Source of the DNA: Deltaproteobacteria bacterium
GTDB taxonomy: Bacteria > Desulfobacterota > DSM-4660 > Desulfatiglandales > Desulfatiglandaceae
Assembly: GCA_019314425.1 (NCBI GenBank)
Contig: JAFCZI010000011.1
Location: 1-15,909, forward strand
DNA length: 15,909 nucleotides
Direction: 5' to 3'
Made by a program: the position numbers and the translations under genes. Position 1 is the stretch's first letter. The number at the start of each line of letters is the position of its first letter. This document shows positions 1 through 7,362 of this stretch, piece by piece. The notes below the pieces were generated by a model. That model was not told the DNA's origin and made no database searches. It saw only the letters and a program-made list of their open reading frames with translations.

Positions 1-285
1 AATTTCGACAATTCGACGATCGACAAGAAGACGACTGCGAGTTTTACCTTCCAATAAATCCTGAGTAAGCAACGTATCCAGGGACGGACGCAGCAACTTG
101 AATCCCTGATTTTTTGATGCTGAATCGAATCCTTCACCATTGGCTGCTTTGATACCTGTTTGTATCAGGCATTGTATTAACCGGGTTTGATTTAGTGGAT
201 AATAGGCAATGGAGAGGGTTTGGAGAATGCTTTTCTCAAATGCGGGCAGCTTTTCATAACAGGCGGTTAATTTATTGACGGTCAT
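1..285 (-). CDS. 5' part of an unrecognised gene, cut by the left edge
   Basis: An open frame runs without a stop from an ATG at 283-285 to the first base of the window, giving 95 codons. The product begins MTVNKLTACYEKLP. It is predicted helical with regularly spaced Leu/Ile, polar loops and a Lys/Arg patch at the visible end, and it has no signal peptide or membrane segment. It is therefore probably cytoplasmic, unlike all nine genes upstream of it. A GGGGA stretch about 8 nt before the ATG is a possible weak ribosome binding site. The pattern (leucine-rich helices, then LLRPSLDTLLTQDLLE) resembles winged-helix-like N-terminal regions of some large bacterial regulators or SNF2-type helicases. 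That is only an impression, and no catalytic motif is inside the window. It is separated from the SpoIID-like gene by 191 bp containing a palindrome, so it may be a separate transcription unit. Confidence 0.7.
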   Translation of the reverse strand, partial: MTVNKLTACYEKLPAFEKSILQTLSIAYYPLNQTRLIQCLIQTGIKAANGEGFDSASKNQGFKLLRPSLDTLLTQDLLEGKTRSRLLVDRRIVEI

Positions 286-325
286 GTTTTTTTCCCCGAA
301 TTAAATAATAATTTCAAACCGAAGG

Positions 326-355
326 ATACGGCCACAGTCGGCCCATGGACCGTAT
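326..355. repeat. imperfect inverted repeat upstream of the left-edge gene
   Basis: ATACGGCCA (326-334) and TGGACCGTAT (346-355) pair over nine bases with one bulged A and an 11-nt loop. It lies in the leader of the left-edge gene, about 40 bp before its ATG. No T-run follows on either strand, so it does not look like an intrinsic terminator. It could be an operator or simple secondary structure. The rest of 286-476 shows nothing else I can name apart from the palindrome at 423-447. Confidence 0.25.
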
Positions 356-422
356 GGCCCGGTCCAAAAACCGGCGGGTGCAGTTGCGCATGGGGGATTC
401 CGGGGCGAAATGACGGTTTATG

Positions 423-447
423 CGTTCCCACGCAGAGCGTGGGAACG
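423..447. repeat. GTTCCCACGC palindromic dispersed repeat
   Basis: CGTTCCCACGC (423-433) and GCGTGGGAACG (437-447) are perfect 11-bp inverted arms around a 3-nt AGA loop. From memory, this core (GTTCCCACGCTCTGCGTGGGAAC on the other strand, flanked by GCTC) is a very common intergenic REP-like palindrome in many proteobacterial and related genomes. It lies 29 bp downstream of the SpoIID-like stop codon. In the transcript it would form a strong GC-rich hairpin without a following U-run, suited to 3'-end protection or partial termination rather than classical intrinsic termination. Confidence 0.75.
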
Positions 448-476
448 AGCTTATTGCTGGTTGCAACGTCCTAATA

Positions 477-2129
477 TCACCATCTCTTAATAAGCGAGGC
501 CGTGGGATAATAGAAGGTCAGTATTTTATCGTAGCTGGTTTTTTTCCCGAGGATGGCGGAGCCCCACTGGGAGTATCCCACACCATGCCCCCAGCCTTTG
601 CCGTCAAAGACAAAGTTGCCATTTTCCTTTTTGATTTCCAGCAGGATCTCAGGAAGTTTAAGGGCCCGCCTGAGGGTGGTTCGGGTCCGTACGGTTTTCG
701 TTCCGCTATCGGCAATAATTCGAATTTTAATGATGCGACCGGATGGGCCTTTTTTAGCCGGTTCAATTCGCTTGAGCCCCTTTATTTTAAGGCCCCGCCG
801 GTTAAGCGCCCGTTCCACTTCGGAAACAGAAAAGGTTTTTTTCCATCGGGCCATTTTTCCCTTGAGACTTTCGGGGTCCGGGTGGGCCACCAGATAGGGT
901 TTTTCGAGACCGAAAATGCTTCCGGCATCTGCGGTGTACCCGCCGCTGTTAGCGCTGTACATGGCAAGAATCGGTTTGTTCCCGTAGCTGAGGATCTGCC
1001 CTTTGGTTTCTCGAACGGCGCGATCGGTCTTTTTGGTTTCCCGCTTCATCCCTTTATAGGCCTGGTCCCCTTCGTCGTCCACCACGTCAAAGGCCCAGGT
1101 TTTTCGGTGGCGTAACTGGTAGTAGGCGTATGTCCTGGCAGCTACGGTTTGGGCTTTAAGGGTTTCCAATGGCCAGGAGGCATAGGATTCGGAAGGCACC
1201 ACCGATCTAAGATAAAGTTCCATGTCCACCAGGTTGATGATGTAGAGTTTTCCCTTCCTCAATTTTGCCAGGATATTGCCACGAACCCTTTTCTTTTTTT
1301 TCCCACAAGATACGACAATCGGATTTTTGCTTTCAAAAAGCATTTCACTTCCGGATGTACGGCTCCCGTTGACCATCAAAACGCCGCCAGCCTTTTTTAC
1401 CACAAAGCGGTTCTTGCAGTCGAAGCCTTTGGCGCAAACATTTGTTCCGCTGATGGTCGCGCTCCCCGTGGTTTTGCACAGGCGCACCCTGAGTTCCGGG
1501 GAGGGTATGAGCCGGGGGGAGAGTTTTACGGAGGGAGGCTTGACTGGTGGTGTTGGGGAAGGCAGCCCGGGATGGGGCGACGGGAGTTCAGTGGGCGGTA
1601 TCGGTTTGGGTATCGGTGTTGGTTTGATTTCGGGTGTTGGCGTCGGTTCGGGGGGCGCCTTTTTGATTTGTTCCAGTAAAGCTTCGGCTTGAAAACGAAA
1701 TTTTCCTATCGGGTAGGCTTTCAAATAATTCTGAAGCACGGGTTTTGCTTCGCTCGGACGATCCAACTCGAAAAGCAGAAGCCCTTCCCTGTACCGACCG
1801 ATTTCCGCAGCCTGTGGGTATTCCTTTGAGACCTTTCGGTAGACCTCAAGGGCTTTTCCAGGCGCATCCAGGAAAGCGGACAAAAGGGTGGCCTTGGAGA
1901 GCAGGGCATCAATCCTGGTTTTGGGAATCCTGGATAATTCAAGCGCGCTCTGGTAATTTTCCAGGGCCTCCATGTATTTTCCCACCTCGATCAGGTAGGC
2001 GGCTTCATTGATATTATATCGGGCCTCATGCTCTTGCGCCGGATCCGGCTGGGCACCAAAAGCCACGCCGCAGGCCATTAAAACCCACAGTGTCGCAGAA
2101 ACAAAAAGCATTTTTGACACATTGATCAT
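477..2129 (-). CDS. exported TPR / proline-rich / SpoIID-LytB domain protein
   Basis: A 550-aa envelope protein. Residues 1-26 form a signal peptide. A signal peptidase I site after FGA-26 and an LMAC lipobox at Cys20 are both conceivable. Residues 30-155 hold TPR-like helices (KYMEALENYQSALEL, GKALEVYRKV). Residues 159-207 are a Pro/Thr-rich linker. Residues 213-550 match the SpoIID/LytB family: VVPSE with Glu314, the position equivalent to the catalytic acid of SpoIID lytic transglycosylases; the YSANSGGYT motif at 391-399; and GHGVGYSQWG at 514-523. SpoIID proteins cleave glycan strands of denuded peptidoglycan, or enhance amidases in the case of LytB. The role inferred here is periplasmic peptidoglycan binding or remodelling, not sporulation. 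The ATG overlaps the preceding gene's TGA (ATGA), with a GAAGG about 7 nt upstream inside that gene, so translational coupling is expected. It is the last gene of the cluster. Confidence 0.9.
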   Translation of the reverse strand: MINVSKMLFVSATLWVLMACGVAFGAQPDPAQEHEARYNINEAAYLIEVGKYMEALENYQSALELSRIPKTRIDALLSKATLLSAFLDAPGKALEVYRKVSKEYPQAAEIGRYREGLLLFELDRPSEAKPVLQNYLKAYPIGKFRFQAEALLEQIKKAPPEPTPTPEIKPTPIPKPIPPTELPSPHPGLPSPTPPVKPPSVKLSPRLIPSPELRVRLCKTTGSATISGTNVCAKGFDCKNRFVVKKAGGVLMVNGSRTSGSEMLFESKNPIVVSCGKKKKRVRGNILAKLRKGKLYIINLVDMELYLRSVVPSESYASWPLETLKAQTVAARTYAYYQLRHRKTWAFDVVDDEGDQAYKGMKRETKKTDRAVRETKGQILSYGNKPILAMYSANSGGYTADAGSIFGLEKPYLVAHPDPESLKGKMARWKKTFSVSEVERALNRRGLKIKGLKRIEPAKKGPSGRIIKIRIIADSGTKTVRTRTTLRRALKLPEILLEIKKENGNFVFDGKGWGHGVGYSQWGSAILGKKTSYDKILTFYYPTASLIKRW

Positions 2130-4891
2130 TTTTTGCCTTCTCTTTCCAGAGCCCCTTTCAGAAAATCTTCAAGCATCTGCAGCTGGAGATCACCCGGGTG
2201 TTTCGAAAGCCCTGCCCGGACCTGAGCAAGGGCTTCCCCGGCTTGTCCTTTATCAGCCAGATACTTGGCATACAAACGGTAAAACCGGACTTCCTCGGGG
2301 AAATGACGGATGCTCTTCCGGAGGGTGGCGGTCAGCGCCGCTTCCCTGCCCAGTCGTGTTTGAGCATAAATCAGATAGAGGTATGCTTCGCGGTCCGGTT
2401 TTACCCCCAGCGAACGGGCGAGGTTTTTTTCCGCGTCTGTGTATTTTGCAACCTTAAATGCATCAATACCCTGCGATTTCAAGGATTCAGCATCCGGGGT
2501 GTTTTTTTCCGGAAGTGCCGCTTTTTGAGGGGGTGGTGTCCTTTGGATCTTGGGCTTTTCAGGCGGTGGGGTTCCTGCCAGATCCTGTTGGATCAGTTTC
2601 AGAGCGGTATCATCCGGGTTCATTCGGAGGGCTTGGTTAACCAGCTTCAAGGCCTTTTCTTTTTCGCCCGTAGCCGCCAGTTGCCGCGCGTATACCTGAT
2701 AGAGGCGTACCTCATAGGGGAAGGCTTTAATGCCCGCTGCAAGGGTTTTTTCCGAGCCCGCCGCATCTTCCAGAATCATCTGGGTATAAGCCAGATACAG
2801 GTAGACTTCCCGGTCTTCTTTCAAGGACAGCGCTTTTTGAAGCGACGGGTAGGCATCACCGAATTTCCTGTCTTTAAACGCTTTGATGCCCGTGCCTTTA
2901 TATTTTTCAAAACGTGCGGCCATCATTTTTGGGGTGACATCTTCTTTGTCCACCAGCGTCACATTTACCCCTTTGGGATAGGGGGCGTTTAAAAGGCTGG
3001 CAACCAGGATATCCCCTTTCAACTTCAAATCCTTGACGTTGTCAGCGCCCAGATAGTTGCGATCCAGAACCAGTTTCGGGCCTGCGCTGACTTCCAGGTC
3101 CGAATTTTCAAAAATATTGTTATTGACAATTTCGGCCCTCCCCCCAAGAAAGCGCAGACCCACGTGATTTCGGGTGATGCTGCTTTTTTCCAAGCGCCCT
3201 TTGCCCCCCTTGATAACAATGCCCTCATCAAACCCGGAAACGCTCAGCGCGCTGAATTCAAAGGGGCTGCCATCCTCCACCAAAATACCGATTCCTTTCG
3301 ACCCCTTCAACGAAACGGCCGTTGCTTCCAGCAGCCCGCCTTCAGCTTTGAGGCATTCGGTGCATTCCGAGACAACCGCATTTGAAATCTCCGCACGACC
3401 CCCTGCCGGTATTTCAATCCCTGTCCATCCCTCACCCTCAAAAAATACGCGGTTCTTTGCGTCGCCCCTGATGGTAAGCGCCCCTTTGGCCACCAGTTTT
3501 GCGCCGGGTAAAAAATTGAAGCGTGTGCCGGGTCCCACAGTGGCCGCTTCCCCTTCCGGGACGATGCAGACACCCGCCACTAAATAGGTTCCGGGAACCA
3601 GCGGACCTTTGAATTGAGACGGTAGTTTCACCGTATCAAAATAGGGCATGATGAGGGTTTGAACCGGGGTGGCAGGGGAGCGATTCCCCAGCCCATCCAC
3701 GGATCTGATGCGGTAGTAGTAGCGCTTTCCCTGGGCGGCCTGGGTATCCAGGTATTTCAAATCCTTCGTTTTTCCAACCGTATCGAAATCACCTACCGCC
3801 TTTTTGCTCCGCTCCACCAGAAATTCACTCAGATCTTCGCTCCCGGGCGAAGCCCATGAAAGGGAAACGCCCTGTTTTCCGGAACGGGCGACCAGGTCGG
3901 CAGGCGGGGGCGGCGCAACGGCATCGATGGTGACGGTTCCCGTCTCTGCCCATGTTCTTTCAATGCCGTTGGATTTCACAAGATGAAGGGTGAGGGGCAG
4001 CATGGCCGCCTGTTCCCCTTCACGAACCACATACGCGCCCTTATAGGTGCCCCCGGCAGAATAGTGCATGGGAATGCGCTGTTTGAAGTTTCCCAGATCG
4101 AAAAAACAGGTCAAGCCCTTTTCCGCATTCAGCTCCACTTCGATTTGCTCCCCGGCGCCAAAAACCCCTTTATCCACGTTGGTATTAACCAAGAGAATTT
4201 CCGGGAGCGCATCACCATGGGGGTTGTCAGGCATGAATTGGGAAATTTTCCAGCCCCAGTCATATATGACATGCCGCATGTGCTTTTTCGCCGGTTCATC
4301 CATGGCGGCCACCGCAATGGTGGCCAGTGCCCCGATGGCGCTGGTGGGGATGGCAATTTTTCTTTTGGATGCGGACTCGGTCCAGGACCCCAAATCTTCA
4401 CCCTTGTTGTTGAAAAGCGTAATGCGAACCTCTACGGAATATTCGTCATAAGCCACGGTTTTGAGCATGACGGCTGAAATAATTTCAGGAAAAACAAGAC
4501 CATTCGTCCCCAGAAGTCGGCACAGGACTTCAGGAGGCGTTTTCTGCCAGTCTTTGCCTTCAGGAGAAGCGGCCAGTTTTTGGTCGATCCGGGAAAGGGG
4601 AAGGGTATCATAACCTTTACCGGTCAACTGGTTGTTGATAACGCCTCTGACCAATTTGCCGACAAACGCTTCATCCTCGCTTCCAGGCTTAATTTGGAAA
4701 CCGGTTTCATCTTTTTGACCCGGCAGTAGCTTGGCCGGCATGACGGCGATGGTCCGCGGGATGTCTTTTTCCGGAACATAAGATATTTCCCGGGGTTTTT
4801 GGGTTGCACCACAGGCGGAAAGGAAGAATATGACCAAGACAAGGTGGAGGAAGACGAAGGGGGTGAAATTTCTTAATGGCATGGGCTTCAT
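2126..4891 (-). CDS. giant mosaic lipoprotein: GNA1162/DUF799-like, FnIII, beta-helix, duplicated TPR
   Basis: A 921-aa predicted outer-membrane lipoprotein with lipobox LSAC (Cys27, followed by Gly, so not an inner-membrane Asp+2 signal). Residues 45-215 resemble the GNA1162/DUF799 and TolB-N/CsgG-like fold: IAVMPAK, a VRGVINNQLTGKGYDTLP helix-strand, then strands of an LFNNKGEDLGSW type. Residues 225-325 look like a beta-sandwich. Residues 326-413 are a fibronectin type III domain (PADLVARS, VSLSWASP, YYYRIRSVDGLGNRSP). Residues 430-640 have the short G/N-rich strand pattern of a right-handed parallel beta-helix (FLPGAKLVAKGALTIRGDA). Residues 662-913 are TPR repeats present as two related blocks separated by a proline-rich linker. 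The start at 4891 has a poor ribosome site, and Met4 is an alternative. It overlaps the SpoIID-like gene by 4 bp. A scaffold or assembly role is inferred; I see no enzymatic motif. Confidence 0.87.
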   Translation of the reverse strand: MKPMPLRNFTPFVFLHLVLVIFFLSACGATQKPREISYVPEKDIPRTIAVMPAKLLPGQKDETGFQIKPGSEDEAFVGKLVRGVINNQLTGKGYDTLPLSRIDQKLAASPEGKDWQKTPPEVLCRLLGTNGLVFPEIISAVMLKTVAYDEYSVEVRITLFNNKGEDLGSWTESASKRKIAIPTSAIGALATIAVAAMDEPAKKHMRHVIYDWGWKISQFMPDNPHGDALPEILLVNTNVDKGVFGAGEQIEVELNAEKGLTCFFDLGNFKQRIPMHYSAGGTYKGAYVVREGEQAAMLPLTLHLVKSNGIERTWAETGTVTIDAVAPPPPADLVARSGKQGVSLSWASPGSEDLSEFLVERSKKAVGDFDTVGKTKDLKYLDTQAAQGKRYYYRIRSVDGLGNRSPATPVQTLIMPYFDTVKLPSQFKGPLVPGTYLVAGVCIVPEGEAATVGPGTRFNFLPGAKLVAKGALTIRGDAKNRVFFEGEGWTGIEIPAGGRAEISNAVVSECTECLKAEGGLLEATAVSLKGSKGIGILVEDGSPFEFSALSVSGFDEGIVIKGGKGRLEKSSITRNHVGLRFLGGRAEIVNNNIFENSDLEVSAGPKLVLDRNYLGADNVKDLKLKGDILVASLLNAPYPKGVNVTLVDKEDVTPKMMAARFEKYKGTGIKAFKDRKFGDAYPSLQKALSLKEDREVYLYLAYTQMILEDAAGSEKTLAAGIKAFPYEVRLYQVYARQLAATGEKEKALKLVNQALRMNPDDTALKLIQQDLAGTPPPEKPKIQRTPPPQKAALPEKNTPDAESLKSQGIDAFKVAKYTDAEKNLARSLGVKPDREAYLYLIYAQTRLGREAALTATLRKSIRHFPEEVRFYRLYAKYLADKGQAGEALAQVRAGLSKHPGDLQLQMLEDFLKGALEREGKK

Positions 4892-4894
4892 CTT

Positions 4895-4972
4895 AGTACC
4901 TAATCACCTGGTTTTCTGTCATAAAAAACAAGAAGTTCATTGGCTAAAAAACCTAAAACCTAAAACTTAAAA
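4895..4972. repeat. intergenic element copy A: conserved core plus three 7-bp units
   Basis: The core at 4895-4945 (AGTACCTAATCACCTGG ... TTCATTGGCT) matches 8349-8400 with about four mismatches and one indel. An array of 7-bp units follows: CCTAAAA (4952-4958), CCTAAAA (4959-4965), CTTAAAA (4966-4972). On the transcribed strand the array reads TTTTAAG-TTTTAGG-TTTTAGG. It fills most of the gap between the AsmA-like stop and the start of the mosaic lipoprotein. A tight GCGGC-TT-GCCGC inverted repeat (4975-4986) sits between the array and the stop codon and, with the following T-rich array, might act as a weak attenuator. The core ends only 3 nt from the downstream start codon, so it forms that gene's leader. 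Confidence 0.85.
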
Positions 4973-4987
4973 CTGCGGCTTGCCGCC

Positions 4988-7261
4988 TCAGGTTTTCTTT
5001 TTTTGAAAAACGCGGTCGATTTTTAAATCATTGGTGATCCCCAACGCTGTCCGAACCTGGCCTGCCAATCTCAACTGTTTCTTTTTCAACAGAAATTCAC
5101 CCGTTCCCCAAACGTCCAAAAGAGGCCCGGAGAGAGAGAACCTGTCCAGAATGACCCTGCCTTTTCTGATTTCAACCTTTGCCAGACCCTTCCGGAAATC
5201 GACAGCGTCATCTTTTAAGGATGTGATCCCGGCGGCATTTAGCATGTCAACCAGAAAATCGAGCCGATAATCCAGGCTTGAAACCTTCCGGACCATGCAT
5301 TTTTTGAGGGTCACCATCAGGTCGCCCTGCGCCGAATCCAAAAGGGTTTGGGTGTTTTGGCCCTGAACAAAAAGGGAGGTCATAACGGAAACCCTTCCGG
5401 AAAGAAACATGGGGAGTTCCCGAGAAAAGCACGCCATAAAAGAGGTCAGGTTCATATTGGCGGCCTTGCCCTCGACCTGAGCGACCAGCTGGTTCGGCGC
5501 CGTAAGTACGGCATTCACGAAAAGATCCACCTGACAAATCCCCATGGACCCCCGCACAACAGCCCGGTTGTTCGCACAGGCCAGTGTCAGCTGCACGTCA
5601 TTGACCTGCGGCATGTCGTTATATTGAAATATTTTAACGGAAGCGTCCCCGGACAACGTCCTGCCTTTTATGGCGCTGAAATCAAAATCCTGATGGGGTG
5701 GGTCCTTGCGGGCAGGATCTTCGGCCTCACTGCCGTTTGATTTACGGTGTGCAGGAACCCCTTCTTTTTCTCCCGAAAACCCTCTGGATATGCGGCATTC
5801 CGTCATGCGAATCCAGAAATCCGCCTTTTCCCTTCCGGGCGTTTGCAGCTGACCTTTGGCCAGAACGGTTAGAGAAGGACCGCTCAGATCCACCTCAAAG
5901 GTCAGTTTTTCCCCGGAGTTTTTAACGGCCCTCAAGGTTATCGCCGTATCAAAAACCTGGAATGAATCGAGTGTTGCTTCGAACCGGACCTTTTTCAGTT
6001 TTATCGGAATTTCCAGGGTACCCCTCAGTAGTCCGGTTCCCCCAAGAGAGGAGGCCAAGCGAAGATTGCTGACCTGAAGTGAGGGCTTGCCTTCTTCAAA
6101 TGTAACCCGCGTCTCCAACTGGCTGATGGTGAAGTTCTGCTCCCTGCCGTTTTCAGCAACCAAGTGGATCTTGAGCCCTTCGGTTTTAAGATCCATGGCG
6201 CCACTGATGCCGGGTCCGGCTTTTCCGCCACCTTTCAGATCGATGGAAGACAACTCAATCTTACCCGAGGCCCGCAAATCTTTGAGTTTGGCTTTGACAA
6301 ACAGCTGTTCCAGCGCTTCTTTTCCCTTGGGGTTCTCATTCACCCATCCCTGGACGGCGCCCACGTCCATCAGGACCTTGGCACATTTCAATAAGTAGCC
6401 TTTTTCTTTGGAAAGATTAACCGAAACATTCTGAAGCTGGTTTTGGCCAAAACTGAGGGACTCGGATACAAGGTCCATTTCTCCAGAAACCGGATCAATG
6501 GTGAGCTGAAGGCCACCGGCAGCGACCTGTTCTATTCTGGGAATCTGGTTGCCCACGGACGCGTCTAAAAAATCGAATTTAACCAGGAAATCTTTAAGCG
6601 CTGCGGGATTGATTGCCGCCTTAGACGCGTTTATTTTGAGTCCCAGCGGGGAGAAGGAAGTAATGGCCACATCACCCGCAAAGCTGAGCCCTATCTCGTC
6701 TATGGTAAAATCCTTGACTTCCACCGATAGGGTCTGATCCTTTTTTGCGATATTATCAACCGCCACCGCAAAGGTAAGCGGGGGCATATTTTCGGTTCCG
6801 GAAATCATGACCAGTTTCCCCCCGCGGATCATGATTTCATTGATCAACCCCACGGGAATCGCGGCGGTGGTGAGGGGTGCGGGTGGTGATGCAGGCGCTG
6901 ATGCGTGAAGTTTCTTTTTTTCAGTGGCGGGCTTAGCGGTTCTGTCAGAAAGGATCAGCGGTTCTTCTACCACGGCCTTTCTCACGACCACATCCCCTTT
7001 GAGGAGAGCCAGGAGGTCCGGATACAAAACCAGCGAGGGGATTGTGATTTTATGTTTGCCTTTTTGGATTTTCAGCTGAGAAAAGGCAATGGCAGGTAAG
7101 GGTGAAAAACTGAATTCCACATCCTCAAACTGAATACCGGCGCCCAGGTGTTTCCGGGTAATGTCTTCAATGTTTGCGTTGATGTAGATGCCTGAAGCGA
7201 CTACCAGAGCGGCGAAAAACAATAAACAGACGGACGAAACGATGAAAAACTTTTTTTTCAT
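4988..7261 (-). CDS. AsmA-like envelope protein
   Basis: A 757-aa protein with one N-terminal membrane anchor (about residues 4-29, after MKKK) and a long periplasmic body of amphipathic beta-strands. The opening after the anchor (hydrophobic strand SFSPLPAIAFSQLKIQKGK) and the C-terminal stretch KVEIRKGRVILDRFSLSG followed by DVWGTGEFLLKKKQLRLAGQ are typical of the AsmA family, whose C-terminal region has this 'GxGxhDhxxxxhxhxhxg' strand pattern. AsmA-type and TamB-type proteins form hydrophobic grooves thought to carry phospholipid between membranes or affect outer-membrane assembly. An Ala/Pro linker lies near residues 112-136 and a charged low-complexity insert near 505-545. The ribosome site is weak (GGGTG about 7 nt before ATG). 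Gaps of 101 bp upstream and 96 bp downstream both carry structured or repeated DNA. The family call is good; the substrate is unknown. Confidence 0.85.
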   Translation of the reverse strand: MKKKFFIVSSVCLLFFAALVVASGIYINANIEDITRKHLGAGIQFEDVEFSFSPLPAIAFSQLKIQKGKHKITIPSLVLYPDLLALLKGDVVVRKAVVEEPLILSDRTAKPATEKKKLHASAPASPPAPLTTAAIPVGLINEIMIRGGKLVMISGTENMPPLTFAVAVDNIAKKDQTLSVEVKDFTIDEIGLSFAGDVAITSFSPLGLKINASKAAINPAALKDFLVKFDFLDASVGNQIPRIEQVAAGGLQLTIDPVSGEMDLVSESLSFGQNQLQNVSVNLSKEKGYLLKCAKVLMDVGAVQGWVNENPKGKEALEQLFVKAKLKDLRASGKIELSSIDLKGGGKAGPGISGAMDLKTEGLKIHLVAENGREQNFTISQLETRVTFEEGKPSLQVSNLRLASSLGGTGLLRGTLEIPIKLKKVRFEATLDSFQVFDTAITLRAVKNSGEKLTFEVDLSGPSLTVLAKGQLQTPGREKADFWIRMTECRISRGFSGEKEGVPAHRKSNGSEAEDPARKDPPHQDFDFSAIKGRTLSGDASVKIFQYNDMPQVNDVQLTLACANNRAVVRGSMGICQVDLFVNAVLTAPNQLVAQVEGKAANMNLTSFMACFSRELPMFLSGRVSVMTSLFVQGQNTQTLLDSAQGDLMVTLKKCMVRKVSSLDYRLDFLVDMLNAAGITSLKDDAVDFRKGLAKVEIRKGRVILDRFSLSGPLLDVWGTGEFLLKKKQLRLAGQVRTALGITNDLKIDRVFQKKKT

Positions 7262-7290
7262 TTTTCTACACCCGCTTGAAACGATTGCCG

Positions 7291-7336
7291 TTCACGGTTG
7301 AAAATGCCGGCTAAGCGCGGCAGTTCCAACCGTAAA
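7291..7336. other. compound stem-loop in the intergenic gap
   Basis: The outer arms TTCACGGTTG (7291-7300) and CAACCGTAAA (7327-7336) pair over ten bases with one G-A or G-U type interruption. The inner arms TGCCG (7305-7309) and CGGCA (7318-7322) are perfect. A symmetric 4+4-nt internal loop and an 8-nt apical loop complete the structure. It lies between the LPP20-like stop and the AsmA-like start. No T-run follows on the transcribed strand, so a role as mRNA processing or stability element, or an imperfect operator, is more likely than an intrinsic terminator. This is read by eye; no folding energy was computed. Confidence 0.5.
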
Positions 7337-7362
7337 CCATTTTATGCCTATTTCGTTTGGCA

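Noticed and set aside
420..1115. 231-codon open frame on the plus strand, opposite the SpoIID-like gene
   Set aside because: It starts inside the palindrome, lies wholly antisense to a well-supported gene apart from its first bases, is rich in Phe/Gly/Pro as antisense frames here are, and has no ribosome site or recognisable motif.
477..2129. Sporulation stage II gene
   Set aside because: SpoIID/LytB domains are common in non-spore-formers, and the setting is a Gram-negative envelope cluster with no other sporulation gene.
2198..2992. 264-codon plus-strand frame opposite the TPR part of the mosaic lipoprotein
   Set aside because: Antisense shadow; the minus-strand frame shows clear duplicated TPR repeats, whereas this one has no motif and no good start.
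4975..4986. Intrinsic terminator after the AsmA-like gene
   Set aside because: The GCGGC/GCCGC hairpin has only a 2-nt loop and is followed by an interrupted T-rich array. At most it is a weak attenuator, so it is not listed as a terminator.
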